A DNA stretch of 64,000 nucleotides from Eubacteriaceae bacterium (GTDB lineage Bacteria; Bacillota; Clostridia; Peptostreptococcales; Anaerovoracaceae), in assembly GCA_902362805.1 (NCBI GenBank), contig CABIXY010000001.1, forward strand, positions 310,001 to 374,000. Reading direction: 5' to 3'. The notes under the pieces were generated by a model. It ran no database searches. It was not told the DNA's origin and worked only from the letters and a program-made list of their open reading frames with translations. How positions within the stretch are numbered: the first letter of the stretch is position 1; each line of letters starts with the position of its first letter. Made by a program: the position numbers and the translations under genes. Positions 8,275-17,371 of this stretch are shown in pieces.

Positions 8275-10041
8275 TTATTTTGCTGGATCATCCCATTTAA
8301 TCCAATTCTCGTTTCTAACAGGTTCTATCATGTACTTCTTCGTTATGCCGTTTACAGTGCCGCCTCGAAGGTCTCTTATCATCTGAAGTTCATCCGCACT
8401 CATATCGTATTCTAAGTCTACTATATTGCTTTTTAATCTGCCCCTGTAGATCACTCCGCTTTTGTCTATAACGGCACATTCAAGCGCTGCATTCCTGATA
8501 TTGAATTGCGAATCGCCTATCAGCGCGTTTTGAACGAAAGCAACCTTACCGTCTTTTGCTGCAATAGCAAGCCCTTCGTCGATACCATATTGATATTTAG
8601 CATAGGATCTCTTTTTAGTGACCATCTCTGTGTCAAAAAATGCTTTATCAAAGCCACTTGGAACCTTTCCGCTGTAGAGAATTTCATATGGTTTGTTCTC
8701 GTTCCCGGTTCTGGTAAAAACTGCTACATAACCCTCATGGTTTGTCATTGCCAGGCTTCCGTCCTCACCCCAGGCATATGTCATTTTTTCTGAGGCTGGA
8801 AATACTCGGGACGGTCCTTTGGACGTCCAGGTATCTGCATCAATCAGATCTACCAGGTAAGCACCGTTTTTCACCGAAAAAATAGCCAGATATCTGTGGT
8901 CCTCCGACAAGCTCATTTCTACATATTCAGCCTTTTCATCCAACGGATAGACCATCGCAATTTCATCGCTTAGAGGTTTCGGATTGGGTACCGTCGCGCT
9001 TCTTCTGCCCATTGTTACCGTTGCAGTAGCTTTTGCATCGATGGGGAGTTCATACACGCCATATCCGTCGCTGATTTGGGAAACGTCCACAGGGGTACCC
9101 TTCGCCGTCCTATTATTGACAGCAAAAAGTATCCTGTTCTTCAGACCGTAATCGGATGCCGTCTTCCCTGCATGGGATTCGTCAGAATCGTTGTCTTTAT
9201 TGGACAGGTTAGCGGCAAGATCCGGATGAACCCACTTCTTGCCGTCTTTGAGATTCTCCTCCTGGAGTGTGATGATGGGATCAAACTCATAAAAATCTTC
9301 CCCCACACCTGAAGGTTTTTCAATCTCTGTCTTATAACCCAAAGCCTGCTTGTAATCATAATCCTCTATTTTTGAAACCTTGTATTCCTGATATTCATTC
9401 TTGATGACAGGAATTTTGAATAGGTTGTTCAAAGCTGTATACAGCTCCACCTCGACATCATAGTCGAACGTCCCACTTTCTGAAGAAAGCATATTCCGCT
9501 CATCATAAACTTTCAAGCCTGTCAGGGCATTATCTGAATTGTAGATCTTGGTGCCAAATTGGAATCGGAAGCTTGCAGGATAAAAATCGAGATAATCTTT
9601 AAGTCTGATCTTTCCTTCTTCTGTAGAGCCGTCCTTCACAACCTTCTGCTGAATCTGATTATAAAAAGCATGGATTTTCTTATCTTGTACTCCTTCAAAC
9701 ATGTCATATTTCAGCTGCGTGCAGTAAGGCGCTGTGGACCAGCCCGTGAAACGGATATTGTCATAAAGCAGGGGGTCAACAGTTTTAGCCATTTCTCCCC
9801 GTTTAAAAGATGATTCCGTTTGATCTGCACCATAGTCGTAGCGACTGGTCCAATGAAGGCTATCCGCCGAATCAGACCTGAAGCCGACCGTAAGTCCGTC
9901 CGCGACGTCCCTGTTTCCCGTGATCGTCTCTTCCGTCAGCGTGACTTCGCCGACCTGGCTGTCCACAAAAGTCCAGCCGTAAACAGTCATCCCAACCGAG
10001 AGGACTGCCACTGTCACAAATATAATAATAGATTTTTTCAT
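8275..10041 (-). CDS. Membrane-anchored extracytoplasmic protein of unknown function, ABC-operon linked
   Basis: 588 residues beginning with MKKS, a single hydrophobic segment (about residues 4-24) and no lipobox Cys, so it is probably an uncleaved anchor or a Sec signal with the rest outside. The body is hydrophilic and beta-rich; the second half reads like a beta-propeller (repeated strands such as HRYLAIFSVKNGAYLVDLID and GSLAMTNHEGYVAVFTR), but I do not recognise a named family. It is the third gene of an ABC exporter operon, 18 nt after the ATPase. A role as an external partner or substrate sensor of that transporter is inference. Codon use and GC resemble its neighbours. Confidence 0.7.
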   Translation of the reverse strand: MKKSIIIFVTVAVLSVGMTVYGWTFVDSQVGEVTLTEETITGNRDVADGLTVGFRSDSADSLHWTSRYDYGADQTESSFKRGEMAKTVDPLLYDNIRFTGWSTAPYCTQLKYDMFEGVQDKKIHAFYNQIQQKVVKDGSTEEGKIRLKDYLDFYPASFRFQFGTKIYNSDNALTGLKVYDERNMLSSESGTFDYDVEVELYTALNNLFKIPVIKNEYQEYKVSKIEDYDYKQALGYKTEIEKPSGVGEDFYEFDPIITLQEENLKDGKKWVHPDLAANLSNKDNDSDESHAGKTASDYGLKNRILFAVNNRTAKGTPVDVSQISDGYGVYELPIDAKATATVTMGRRSATVPNPKPLSDEIAMVYPLDEKAEYVEMSLSEDHRYLAIFSVKNGAYLVDLIDADTWTSKGPSRVFPASEKMTYAWGEDGSLAMTNHEGYVAVFTRTGNENKPYEILYSGKVPSGFDKAFFDTEMVTKKRSYAKYQYGIDEGLAIAAKDGKVAFVQNALIGDSQFNIRNAALECAVIDKSGVIYRGRLKSNIVDLEYDMSADELQMIRDLRGGTVNGITKKYMIEPVRNENWIKWDDPAK

Positions 10042-10059
10042 AATAGATGACTCTCCTTA

Positions 10060-10782
10060 TTACTTCATTTGATCTACAGCCTTTCTGATTCGGTCTGACC
10101 TGTAATCATATTTTTCCTTTACAATTTCGATGAGTGATCTGCCAGACTTCTCTATGTCGTCCACGCTCAAGTCGTCTATAATTTCACTCTTCCTTATGAG
10201 GATCGCTCTGTCTATGTAGTCGGCGATCTCCTCGATCAGATGGGTGGAAATGATGACTGTCTCGTCTTTATTTACAACGTCTATCAAAACTTTATAAAAG
10301 TCTTCTCTGTTAAATACGTCGTTGCCGGCGAAAGGTTCATCCATGAATATGTAATCAGCCCCCTGGCTGATTGCCAGTACCACTTCAAACTGATTCTGCA
10401 TTCCCAGACTGAACTCACTGATCTTCTTCTTCGTCGGCAATGCAAAGAATTCCATCAGAGCTTCATACCTCTTTTCGTTAAACAGGGGGAATTGCATCTT
10501 GTAAAATAACCTGTGGTCCTCTGCTGTAATAGATGGAAAGAAGGAATGGTCGCCGGTTGCAAAAGACAGCCTGGAGATATTGCTTCCGTCGATCTTTTTT
10601 CCATCCAATGTGATTTCGCCTTCGAAGGTCAGGAATCCCATGATGCATTTCATCAATGTGGTCTTGCCCGCTCCGTTAGCGCCAAAGAGACCGATGACCT
10701 GCCCCTTGGGGATTTGAAGGTTGCATTCTGCAAGGGCAACCTTATCTTTATATTTCTTAGATACATTTTTTAACTCAATCAT
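10060..10782 (-). CDS. ABC transporter ATP-binding protein (YtrB-like)
   Basis: Single-domain ATPase of 240 residues. Walker A is GLFGANGAGKTT, the signature is a divergent FSLGMQNQ in place of LSGGQ, Walker B is YIFMDEPFAGND, and the His switch is in IISTHLIEE. These variants are typical of the YtrB/EcsA-like exporters that pair with large, poorly conserved permeases. The start at 10782 was chosen for AGGAGGAGG just upstream; an earlier in-frame ATG (10812) lies before that ribosome site. It sits between the permease (upstream) and the 588-residue exported protein. Confidence 0.9.
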   Translation of the reverse strand: MIELKNVSKKYKDKVALAECNLQIPKGQVIGLFGANGAGKTTLMKCIMGFLTFEGEITLDGKKIDGSNISRLSFATGDHSFFPSITAEDHRLFYKMQFPLFNEKRYEALMEFFALPTKKKISEFSLGMQNQFEVVLAISQGADYIFMDEPFAGNDVFNREDFYKVLIDVVNKDETVIISTHLIEEIADYIDRAILIRKSEIIDDLSVDDIEKSGRSLIEIVKEKYDYRSDRIRKAVDQMK

Positions 10783-11023
10783 GTTTCCTCCTCCTAATGG
10801 CGCTTGCCACAATTTCTGTAAGAAATTGATGGAAGGCCTGATGCTTTAAATCCTCAAGAAAAGGGCGCATTCAGTACCGCTCTCTTGGATGGATTAAGTC
10901 GTATAATGGTCCTGCCCCAAATCTTTGCTTTGGTTAGTTATACTGCTGGCAGGTCCCCGTTCAAAAGCGCCGGAGCGATTGCTCCCTGGCACGCAGGCGA
11001 CCAGCTCCGCGAGGGGCTAGGCG
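10783..11023 (-). other. Gap in the ABC operon with palindromic segments
   Basis: A 241-nt spacer between permease and ATPase genes, unusually long for this operon. It holds an IR GGAGC-GATT-GCTCC (10972-10985) and an imperfect GC-rich hairpin around CCAGCTCC-GCGA-GGGGCTAG (11001-11020) directly after the permease stop. No T-run follows, so transcript processing or partial attenuation is more likely than full termination. Confidence 0.4.
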
Positions 11024-12442
11024 CTAGTTGTAAAATGGTAAAATGTGTGATAAATAGTCCGGTTGAAGTGCAATTTCCGGTGTTCCGAGAACATACACTG
11101 CGAAATCAACAGCGGTATGCAGAACCATGATCATTGCAATAAAAAGTGCCTGTATGACAGGGGTTACCCAGATCGTCCTTGGATACTCTTTTCTATTTGG
11201 CAGTCTTTTCATAACATATACGCTCTTCGTCTCCTTATTGTAGTATTCATAATTCCAATATGCCTGAAGAAAAATCATCAGCAGAATAGCTGCGATGTAA
11301 CCGTAATAAGCGTTTTCTTGCAGATCCCAAAAGTATGGCATCCTCACGCTGGAATCTATCGTCACCCCTTTGATGCTTTCCTTTATCACATCCAGCTGCA
11401 TGAGATATCTGCCAAAGAACAACAAATGCTCGGCAATCCCTATGAGGATGCACACGCCGAAGAAGAAATTGGTTCTTTCCAGATTGATTCCCAGTGGCAT
11501 GAATCTGCGCCTCAGCCAGACCGGGTTCAGCTTCTTCAGACCTTTTTTCTCACTATTTTCCGATGACCGCCCATATCGCTGCAGGAGGGATGGGTCATAG
11601 GTTTCAGCTGCATTGGTGACTTCAAGCCGGACGTTGTCATCAAATTCTGTACTGTCCATGTCCATGATTCCTATGTACTTATTAACCATAAATGGATCAC
11701 CTTTGGGGCGTTTCTCTCTGGAAATCACATCCCCGAAGGAAAAGGCAGCATAAAAAGTGAGAAGCAGAATGGCCATGAGGATATAACTGTTTTCTGAGAG
11801 ATAGGTCCAGATAAGAAACATGGGCGCGATTACCAAAGCCACGCCTGCTGATTGTTTTCCATTATGCCAGCCAAAATAGCATGATCTGGCACATTCGCCT
11901 GCCAGGGCTAGTACGGCAATAATATTAAAGAGGATGATGGTTGGATGTGCAATGGGAATCAAGGCATGGCCTATTTCCGTCCTTAACAGACCCAGGGCCA
12001 GCTTGGTGCTGATATCGGCGGCACCTGCCATGGTCAGCCCCATCTTTCCAATCGCGTATAAAGAAGCGATTGCCACACCCCAGAATATAAGAATCATGAC
12101 AAGATAGTAAAAGAAAATTGTGAGGAAAGATGAAATCGGTGACAGATTCAATCTTCTCATTGTGTATCCAATCGTTGCATGAGTTGCTTTTAGGGCTTTT
12201 TTTCCATTTAACGAATTGACCACAGTCATCAGCCCCATCAGATTTACAGCGATAAATAGCAGGACAGCCCATACACCTCCGAAAGCGCGTTCCATAAGCA
12301 TATAGGAACTTGCCTCATAAGGATTGCCAATCCTTAAAAGAAAAATTGCTAGAAAACTCAGCGGAATGGCTCCCACAAGAAGCAGGAGTTTTTTATAGCC
12401 CGCTCGGTTGTATAAGAAAATTAAAGATAGATATTTGTTCAA
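11024..12442 (-). CDS. ABC exporter permease-like membrane protein
   Basis: 472 residues, with hydrophobic segments at about residues 18-38, 52-72, 105-130, 160-190, 205-235 and a final group around 330-450, consistent with an ABC-2-like permease that has a cytosolic loop (about 240-320). The start codon is TTG (12442) preceded by AGGAGG at 8 nt; there is no ATG nearby, so the unusual start is well supported. It is the first gene of the operon with the YtrB-like ATPase and the exported 588-residue protein, and a near-consensus promoter lies upstream. The substrate is unknown. Confidence 0.75.
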   Translation of the reverse strand: MNKYLSLIFLYNRAGYKKLLLLVGAIPLSFLAIFLLRIGNPYEASSYMLMERAFGGVWAVLLFIAVNLMGLMTVVNSLNGKKALKATHATIGYTMRRLNLSPISSFLTIFFYYLVMILIFWGVAIASLYAIGKMGLTMAGAADISTKLALGLLRTEIGHALIPIAHPTIILFNIIAVLALAGECARSCYFGWHNGKQSAGVALVIAPMFLIWTYLSENSYILMAILLLTFYAAFSFGDVISREKRPKGDPFMVNKYIGIMDMDSTEFDDNVRLEVTNAAETYDPSLLQRYGRSSENSEKKGLKKLNPVWLRRRFMPLGINLERTNFFFGVCILIGIAEHLLFFGRYLMQLDVIKESIKGVTIDSSVRMPYFWDLQENAYYGYIAAILLMIFLQAYWNYEYYNKETKSVYVMKRLPNRKEYPRTIWVTPVIQALFIAMIMVLHTAVDFAVYVLGTPEIALQPDYLSHILPFYN

Positions 12443-12560
12443 TTAGGGTACCTCCTAACTTATGATAATGTGATTTATTGATATGCGATGATTATGCAAC
12501 CATCAATTTAACATTAAAGTATTTCGAGGAATTACTCTAATATGTTTAGAATACATTTAA

Positions 12561-12589
12561 ATTATAGCATATTTTGTTTGAACTTTCAA
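12561..12589 (-). promoter_or_regulatory. Sigma-A promoter of the three-gene ABC operon
   Basis: On the minus strand TTGAAA (12584-12589), a 17-nt spacer and TATAAT (12561-12566), about 118 nt before the TTG start of the permease. The box match and spacing are near consensus. Confidence 0.7.
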
Positions 12590-12665
12590 ATGATTCAGTC
12601 ATCAAGGAGGGATATTGTCTTGATAGAAATGCATATTGTTCAATGTGCTCTCGAAAGAAACCTAA

Positions 12666-14045
12666 TTACTGCTCATCTATAATCTTCTGTATCTCTATCT
12701 CATATTTCTCCAGCTTGTAGCGCAGGTTCTGTCTGGTGATGGACAAGGCTCTGGCGGCAGATGATAATGTGGGGTGCTGCTGCAGCGTTTTGATGATGAT
12801 GTCCTTTTCAAAGGCTTTTACTCGTTGGTCCAGAGGCTGCAAGTCGTCGTCTGTCGAAGTATTTTCGTAATACTTGATAGAGGAAAGGAGATAGGCAGGG
12901 ATATTTTCTCTCGTTAAGAACCCGTCGTCTACAATGTTAAAACAACCCTCGATGATATTTTTCAGTTCTCTGACGTTACCAGCCCAGGAGTAGTTTCGCA
13001 GCACTTCTAAGGCATCTTCTGTAATTCCCAGGACGTTTCGATGCATCATTTTATTGAAATAATTGATAAAGTAATCTGTCAGGATGGGAATATCGCCTTT
13101 GCGTTCGCGCAGGGGCGGAATGGTAATCTGCACGGGAGAAAGGCGATAGTACAGATCGGTTCTGACTTTTCCTTGATTGAGAACGACTTCGGGTTTTTCA
13201 TTGACAGCGGAGATAATGCGTACATCAAAAGAAATGTCCTTCTGACCGCCGATTCGCTTGACCTTCTTTTCTTCCAGAACCCGCAGAATTTTGCTCTGCA
13301 TGTTGATATCCATAGAATTAATCTCGTCGAGGAACAAAGTGCCGCTGTCTGCCAATTCGAACAGGCCCTTGCGATTTTCAGCACCTGTGTAACTGCCCTT
13401 GACGGTTCCAAAGAAAATACTTTCCAGAAGCGTATTTGGAATCGCGGAGCAATTTTGTACGATAAACGGTCCGTCCTTTCTCTGGCTGGCGCTGTGGATG
13501 GACTGTGCAAAAAGTTCTTTGCCCGTGCCTGTTTCTCCATAAATCAAAACAGAGGAGCTGGTGGAAGCAATCTTGATAAGATTTTCTTTTAATTGTATCA
13601 TATGCTCATCTCTGGTAATGATGTCGCTGACAGTGAACAAGTTGGCGGGATTGGCAGGCTTGTTCATCACGATGGAGAGACGATTGCGTTCATTGGTGAT
13701 ATAAACCGACACGTCGATGGCACCAATCAACTGTCCATTTGCATCAGTTAAGGGCATGGTCGTGTTGATGGCTTTGATCCTCACACCCACACAGTTATCG
13801 TACTCCTGGAAATAATTGAGGATTGGCTCGCCAGTGCGCAGTACGGTAAGCAAAGTACTGGTCTGTTCGTCAAGGCTTGGAAAGACGTCCAGGACATGTT
13901 TGTTCAGAGCCTCTTCAGCGGACAGCGGATTGATATTCGGGCGGTAATTAAAATAATATCGGATGATTCCCTCTCTGTCGACAGCTACCAGTCCATCTAT
14001 GTTTTTATAAAGCTTCATCGCTTTTTCTATATATTTTGATAACAC
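12666..14045 (-). CDS. Sigma-54-dependent transcriptional activator (PAS, AAA+, Fis HTH; RocR-like)
   Basis: Enhancer-binding protein of 459 residues. The N-terminal PAS-like sensor spans about 10-130; the AAA+ domain has Walker A GETGTGKE, the sigma-54 contact loop GSYTGA (GAFTGA variant) and Walker B GTLFLDEIN; the C-terminal Fis-type HTH includes SSAARALSITRQNLRYKL. I chose the GTG at 14045 because AGGAGG is 6 nt upstream. It is divergent from a deiminase-transporter operon with a textbook -24/-12 promoter, so it is very likely the activator of that operon. The PAS domain points to a small-molecule signal, in RocR an amino acid such as ornithine or citrulline; here the ligand is unknown. 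Confidence 0.92.
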   Translation of the reverse strand: MLSKYIEKAMKLYKNIDGLVAVDREGIIRYYFNYRPNINPLSAEEALNKHVLDVFPSLDEQTSTLLTVLRTGEPILNYFQEYDNCVGVRIKAINTTMPLTDANGQLIGAIDVSVYITNERNRLSIVMNKPANPANLFTVSDIITRDEHMIQLKENLIKIASTSSSVLIYGETGTGKELFAQSIHSASQRKDGPFIVQNCSAIPNTLLESIFFGTVKGSYTGAENRKGLFELADSGTLFLDEINSMDINMQSKILRVLEEKKVKRIGGQKDISFDVRIISAVNEKPEVVLNQGKVRTDLYYRLSPVQITIPPLRERKGDIPILTDYFINYFNKMMHRNVLGITEDALEVLRNYSWAGNVRELKNIIEGCFNIVDDGFLTRENIPAYLLSSIKYYENTSTDDDLQPLDQRVKAFEKDIIIKTLQQHPTLSSAARALSITRQNLRYKLEKYEIEIQKIIDEQ

Positions 14046-14078
14046 GAAAAGCCTCCTCTCTCTATTAATTATAGTATA

Positions 14079-14136
14079 GTGACGCAAACTTTTTTTACAA
14101 GAAGAAAATAATTATTTTACAAAATGTGCCGCAAAC
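14079..14136. promoter_or_regulatory. Candidate upstream activating sequences for the sigma-54 activator
   Basis: The 11-mer GTGNCGCAAAC occurs twice (14079-14089 and 14126-14136), starts 47 bp apart, with a perfect 14-bp palindrome of A and T (14105-14118) between them. The repeats lie about 45-110 bp upstream of the -24 box, the usual place for enhancer sites, and also flank the start region of the activator gene, allowing autoregulation. Confidence 0.5.
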
Positions 14137-14180
14137 CGGAACTGAGAGACGGTAGCGCCCTATTTTCCTACGAAAAAGTG

Positions 14181-14197
14181 TTGGCACAGCTTTTGCT
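14181..14197 (+). promoter_or_regulatory. Sigma-54 (-24/-12) promoter
   Basis: TTGGCAC, 5 nt, TTGCT: an essentially perfect match to the TGGCAC-N5-TTGC consensus, 44 nt upstream of the deiminase-family start codon and facing it. Confidence 0.88.
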
Positions 14198-14241
14198 CAT
14201 ATATCTGTAAAGTCAATAGAATTGGAAAGGAGACATAAAAT

Positions 14242-15192
14242 ATGTACGACACATTAGAGAAAAAAGCCTTTGACCCCTTAGGCGGAGACAGATGGTTCCC
14301 AAAAGAAACTTGGTTTGAAGAAGATATGGCTGAATATTGGGGAGACTGGGGCTGCCATTCAGAGGTTGATGAGCTGAAAGCTGTTTTGATGCGAAGACCG
14401 GGAAAGGAAGTCGACGATTTTGACTATCGTGAAGTGAGATTCCGCACGGAGATTGACCCTGAGCGATTCAGAGCACAGCACGATCAGCTGGCTGATTTTT
14501 ACAGGAGCAAAGGCATTGCCGTCCATTATGTGGAAGAGCAAAGAAAAGACCGGCCCAATGCCTTGTTCTGCAGAGATCTACTTCTGATGACGCCAGAAGG
14601 GGCCATTATCTGCAGACCGGCTATGGCGGCAAGAAGAGGCGAAGAGACGGCTGTAGCGAGAGCTGTCGCCAACTTAAACATCCCCATCATCAAGACCATT
14701 AACGCGGACGGCTATTTTGAAGGTGCAAATGTCATGTGGGTAGACAGAGAGACCGTAATTTTGGCGATTGGAGCCAGAACCAACAGAGCAGGGGCAGAGC
14801 AGGTGGCCGAGGAACTGAGAAGAATCGGCGTCAAAGAGATCATCTATATGCAGACACCTTGCGGGCAGGCGCACATTGATGGCGTGTTTAACATCGCCAG
14901 CCATGACCTGGTCTACATGTATCCATCCCAAGTTCCATACAGCGTGGTCGATACCATGAAAAAGAAAGGTTATAAGATCTTGGAATGCCCGGATACCAGA
15001 GAGTGCAAGGAGGGCTTCAGCGTTAATTTTGTCGCGATCAAACCGGGGGAAGTCGTCATGCCGGCGGCCAACGAAAAGTCCAGGGAAATTTTGGAGAGCA
15101 ACGGTGTCAAGGTTCATGTGATAGAATATGACGAGGTTGTAAAAGCCTGGGGCGGTATGCATTGCTGTACAGCTTTCCTGAAAAGAGGTTAA
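14242..15192 (+). CDS. Arginine deiminase / DDAH superfamily hydrolase
   Basis: 316-residue guanidino-modifying enzyme of the pentein fold, cytosolic. Visible catalytic features are Asp in CRDLLL, Glu in FEGANVMW, His211 in AHIDGVF and the nucleophile Cys308 in GGMHCCT near the C-terminus. The length and the HC(x)T ending fit dimethylarginine dimethylaminohydrolase or amidinotransferase-like proteins better than ArcA (about 400 residues). It is first in a sigma-54-driven operon with a TauE/SafE carrier (3 nt gap) and an NhaC-type antiporter, suggesting uptake or antiport and hydrolysis of arginine, a methylated arginine or another guanidino compound, with citrulline or an amine as product. 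The exact substrate cannot be read from sequence. Confidence 0.85.
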   Translation: MYDTLEKKAFDPLGGDRWFPKETWFEEDMAEYWGDWGCHSEVDELKAVLMRRPGKEVDDFDYREVRFRTEIDPERFRAQHDQLADFYRSKGIAVHYVEEQRKDRPNALFCRDLLLMTPEGAIICRPAMAARRGEETAVARAVANLNIPIIKTINADGYFEGANVMWVDRETVILAIGARTNRAGAEQVAEELRRIGVKEIIYMQTPCGQAHIDGVFNIASHDLVYMYPSQVPYSVVDTMKKKGYKILECPDTRECKEGFSVNFVAIKPGEVVMPAANEKSREILESNGVKVHVIEYDEVVKAWGGMHCCTAFLKRG

Positions 15193-15194
15193 CG

Positions 15195-15935
15195 ATGAAC
15201 AGCATGCCGGCATTACTGCCGTCGATTTTTCTGCTGGTCGTTTTTTTCTGCGGCTATTTTATCCAACAGATTACAGGATTCGGCGCGGCAATCTTCTGCC
15301 TCCCCTTTGCACTGCTCGTGCTGCCGAGAGAAGTCTTTATGCCCGCGGCATGGCTTTTTACGGGTGCCCAGTCTGTTTTTATTCTGATTCGCCAGAGAAA
15401 GAAAGTAAACGTCCGGCAGCTGGTGGTTGTGCTCACCTTGGCGGTTCTCTTTGGATCGATGTCGGCGGATTATCTTATGGACCATGTTTCTGAGCAGTTG
15501 ATCAAAATCTGTCTGGCCTTGTTCATCATCATGAATTCGGCTTTTGAATTGTGTGGAATATACAGAGGGAAAAAGAAGAAGGGGCTGAAGCTTTGGCACT
15601 ACCTTTATCCAATCGGAAGCGGAGCGCTGCAATCGGCCTATGGTATCGGCGGACCTTTGCTGATCGCCTTTTTGAATAAAACAATCGAGGACAAGGATGC
15701 ACTGCGCAGCACTGTGTGCGGCTACTGGGCGGTACTGAATACTTTTCTTCTGGGAAAGTATCTCATTTCTGGACAGATGACAAGCGTATCGGCCGCAGTC
15801 TGCCTGATGCTGCTGCCAGCAGTCATCGCGGGTGGCTTAGCAGGCAGCCTGGTACTAAAACGGATTAACCAGAGAACTTTTTCAGTGGCAGTTCACTGTG
15901 TGCTGATGGGTTCTGCGATTTTTATGATTATTTAG
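15195..15935 (+). CDS. TauE/SafE family membrane transporter
   Basis: 246 residues with about eight hydrophobic helices and the internal repeat typical of the TSUP (TauE/SafE) family; the conserved first-half motif reads QQITGFGAAIFCLP and the second half has SGALQSAYGIGGPLL. Family members move sulfite, sulfoacetate or other organic anions. It starts 3 nt after the deiminase stop with AGAGG upstream, so it is co-translated; I reject the upstream in-frame ATG at 15162 because it lies inside the deiminase gene. Here it probably handles the substrate or product of the deiminase. Confidence 0.85.
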   Translation: MNSMPALLPSIFLLVVFFCGYFIQQITGFGAAIFCLPFALLVLPREVFMPAAWLFTGAQSVFILIRQRKKVNVRQLVVVLTLAVLFGSMSADYLMDHVSEQLIKICLALFIIMNSAFELCGIYRGKKKKGLKLWHYLYPIGSGALQSAYGIGGPLLIAFLNKTIEDKDALRSTVCGYWAVLNTFLLGKYLISGQMTSVSAAVCLMLLPAVIAGGLAGSLVLKRINQRTFSVAVHCVLMGSAIFMII

Positions 15936-15952
15936 CAAAGAAAGGAGCAAAA

Positions 15953-17344
15953 ATGGAATATGGAATCTTATCAATTATTCCTACAATTGTTGCAGTAGGA
16001 TTGGCCCTTACCACAAAAAACGTCTATGTGTCGTTGCTGTTGGGGCTTTTTATCGGTAATGTCATCGTATTTGATGGCAATATTCTCTCTGGAGTGGACG
16101 GCATCATCAAATCAGTTGAAACGGTATTTGCCGATGGAAGCAATTTGACCACCATGCTGGCAATCTCTCTAATGGGCGGCATGATTCTGCTGATTCAAAA
16201 AGCGGGCGGCGTCAACGGCTTTATCGACTTTTTGACGGTACGGACATCGCTGATCAGATCAAAAAAATCAGCCAATTTTATCACCTGGCTCATCGGTATC
16301 ATTGTATTTGTCTCTGCAAACATGAGCAGCCTGATTGCCGGGTCTATCATGAAACCTGTCAATGACAAGTACCTGACTTCACCTGAAAAGCAGGCCTTTA
16401 TCGTACATACTGTTTCAGCACCTGTCTGCGCCTTGATTCCTTTGAGCAGCTGGGGCGCTTATATGATCAGTGTGTTAGAGAATTCAGGCGTCGAGGGTGC
16501 TGCTGGAGTCATGATTAAATCCATACCGCTGTCCTTTTATGTAATTCTTGCAGTGGCAATCGTGCCGATTATGATTTTGACTGGTTTTGACTTTGGACCG
16601 ATGAAAAAAGCGGAGCAGCGCGTCATTGAGGAGGATAAACTGGCAAAGGCCAGCGGCGTTTACGAAAAAGGCGAGGATGAGAAGACGACGACCTGTCTGC
16701 TGTTGATTCTGCCTGTGGCAGCTATGATTGCAGTGACCATTATTGGTATGTATATCACTGGCGATGGAAATATATTAAATGGAGCTGGCATGAGATCCTT
16801 CTTATGGGGTGTATTGTCCGGCATCGCTATTGCTTTCATCATGATTTTGGCTAAGCGAGTGATGACATTCAAAGAGGCCAGCGCGGCACTGTATGAGGGA
16901 TGGATAGGAATGCTTCCAATCATCATCATCCTGACCTTTGCGCTGGGACTGGGAGACCTTGTATCGACCTTGGGCACGGGAGCGTATTTGGCCAATGCCT
17001 TCTCCGGCATTTTGAGTCCGGCGCTGCTGCCGGTTATCGCCTTTATCATTGCCTTGATTATTTCTTTCTCCACTGGAAGTTCCTGGGGGACGATGGCTGT
17101 GGTTCTGCCTCTCGTCATGCCAATGGCATTTACCATGGGGACGAGCATTCCCCTTCTTGCGGGAGCGGTTTGGAGCGGCGGCTTGTTCGGAGACCAGTCA
17201 TCGCCAATTTCCGATACGACTGTAGTGGCATGTTCTGCAACAAAATGTGGGATTGCGGAGCACATCAGAAGCCAATTACCATATACATTGTCCGTTGCAC
17301 TGATTTCTGCTCTGCTGTATGTGGCTGCCGGGTTTATTATGTAA
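15953..17344 (+). CDS. NhaC-type Na+/H+ or amino-acid antiporter
   Basis: 463 residues with 11-12 predicted helices. The NhaC family hallmarks are seen: helix-breaking polar stretches such as FSTGSSWGTMAVVLPL (about residue 360) and GGLFGDQSSPISDTTV (about 410). NhaC relatives act as Na+/H+ antiporters, malate/lactate antiporters or amino-acid carriers. As third gene of the sigma-54 operon, exchange of the deiminase substrate and product, or ion homeostasis during catabolism, is plausible. A strong terminator follows. Confidence 0.88.
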   Translation: MEYGILSIIPTIVAVGLALTTKNVYVSLLLGLFIGNVIVFDGNILSGVDGIIKSVETVFADGSNLTTMLAISLMGGMILLIQKAGGVNGFIDFLTVRTSLIRSKKSANFITWLIGIIVFVSANMSSLIAGSIMKPVNDKYLTSPEKQAFIVHTVSAPVCALIPLSSWGAYMISVLENSGVEGAAGVMIKSIPLSFYVILAVAIVPIMILTGFDFGPMKKAEQRVIEEDKLAKASGVYEKGEDEKTTTCLLLILPVAAMIAVTIIGMYITGDGNILNGAGMRSFLWGVLSGIAIAFIMILAKRVMTFKEASAALYEGWIGMLPIIIILTFALGLGDLVSTLGTGAYLANAFSGILSPALLPVIAFIIALIISFSTGSSWGTMAVVLPLVMPMAFTMGTSIPLLAGAVWSGGLFGDQSSPISDTTVVACSATKCGIAEHIRSQLPYTLSVALISALLYVAAGFIM

Positions 17345-17371
17345 AATTCTAAAAGCTTTTTTTAAAGATGC

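Noticed and set aside
11063..11566. 167-codon frame on the plus strand
   Set aside because: Antisense to the permease gene, which has a consensus promoter and ribosome site.
12950..13592. Frames opposite the sigma-54 activator
   Set aside because: The activator has all motifs on the minus strand; the opposite frames show none.
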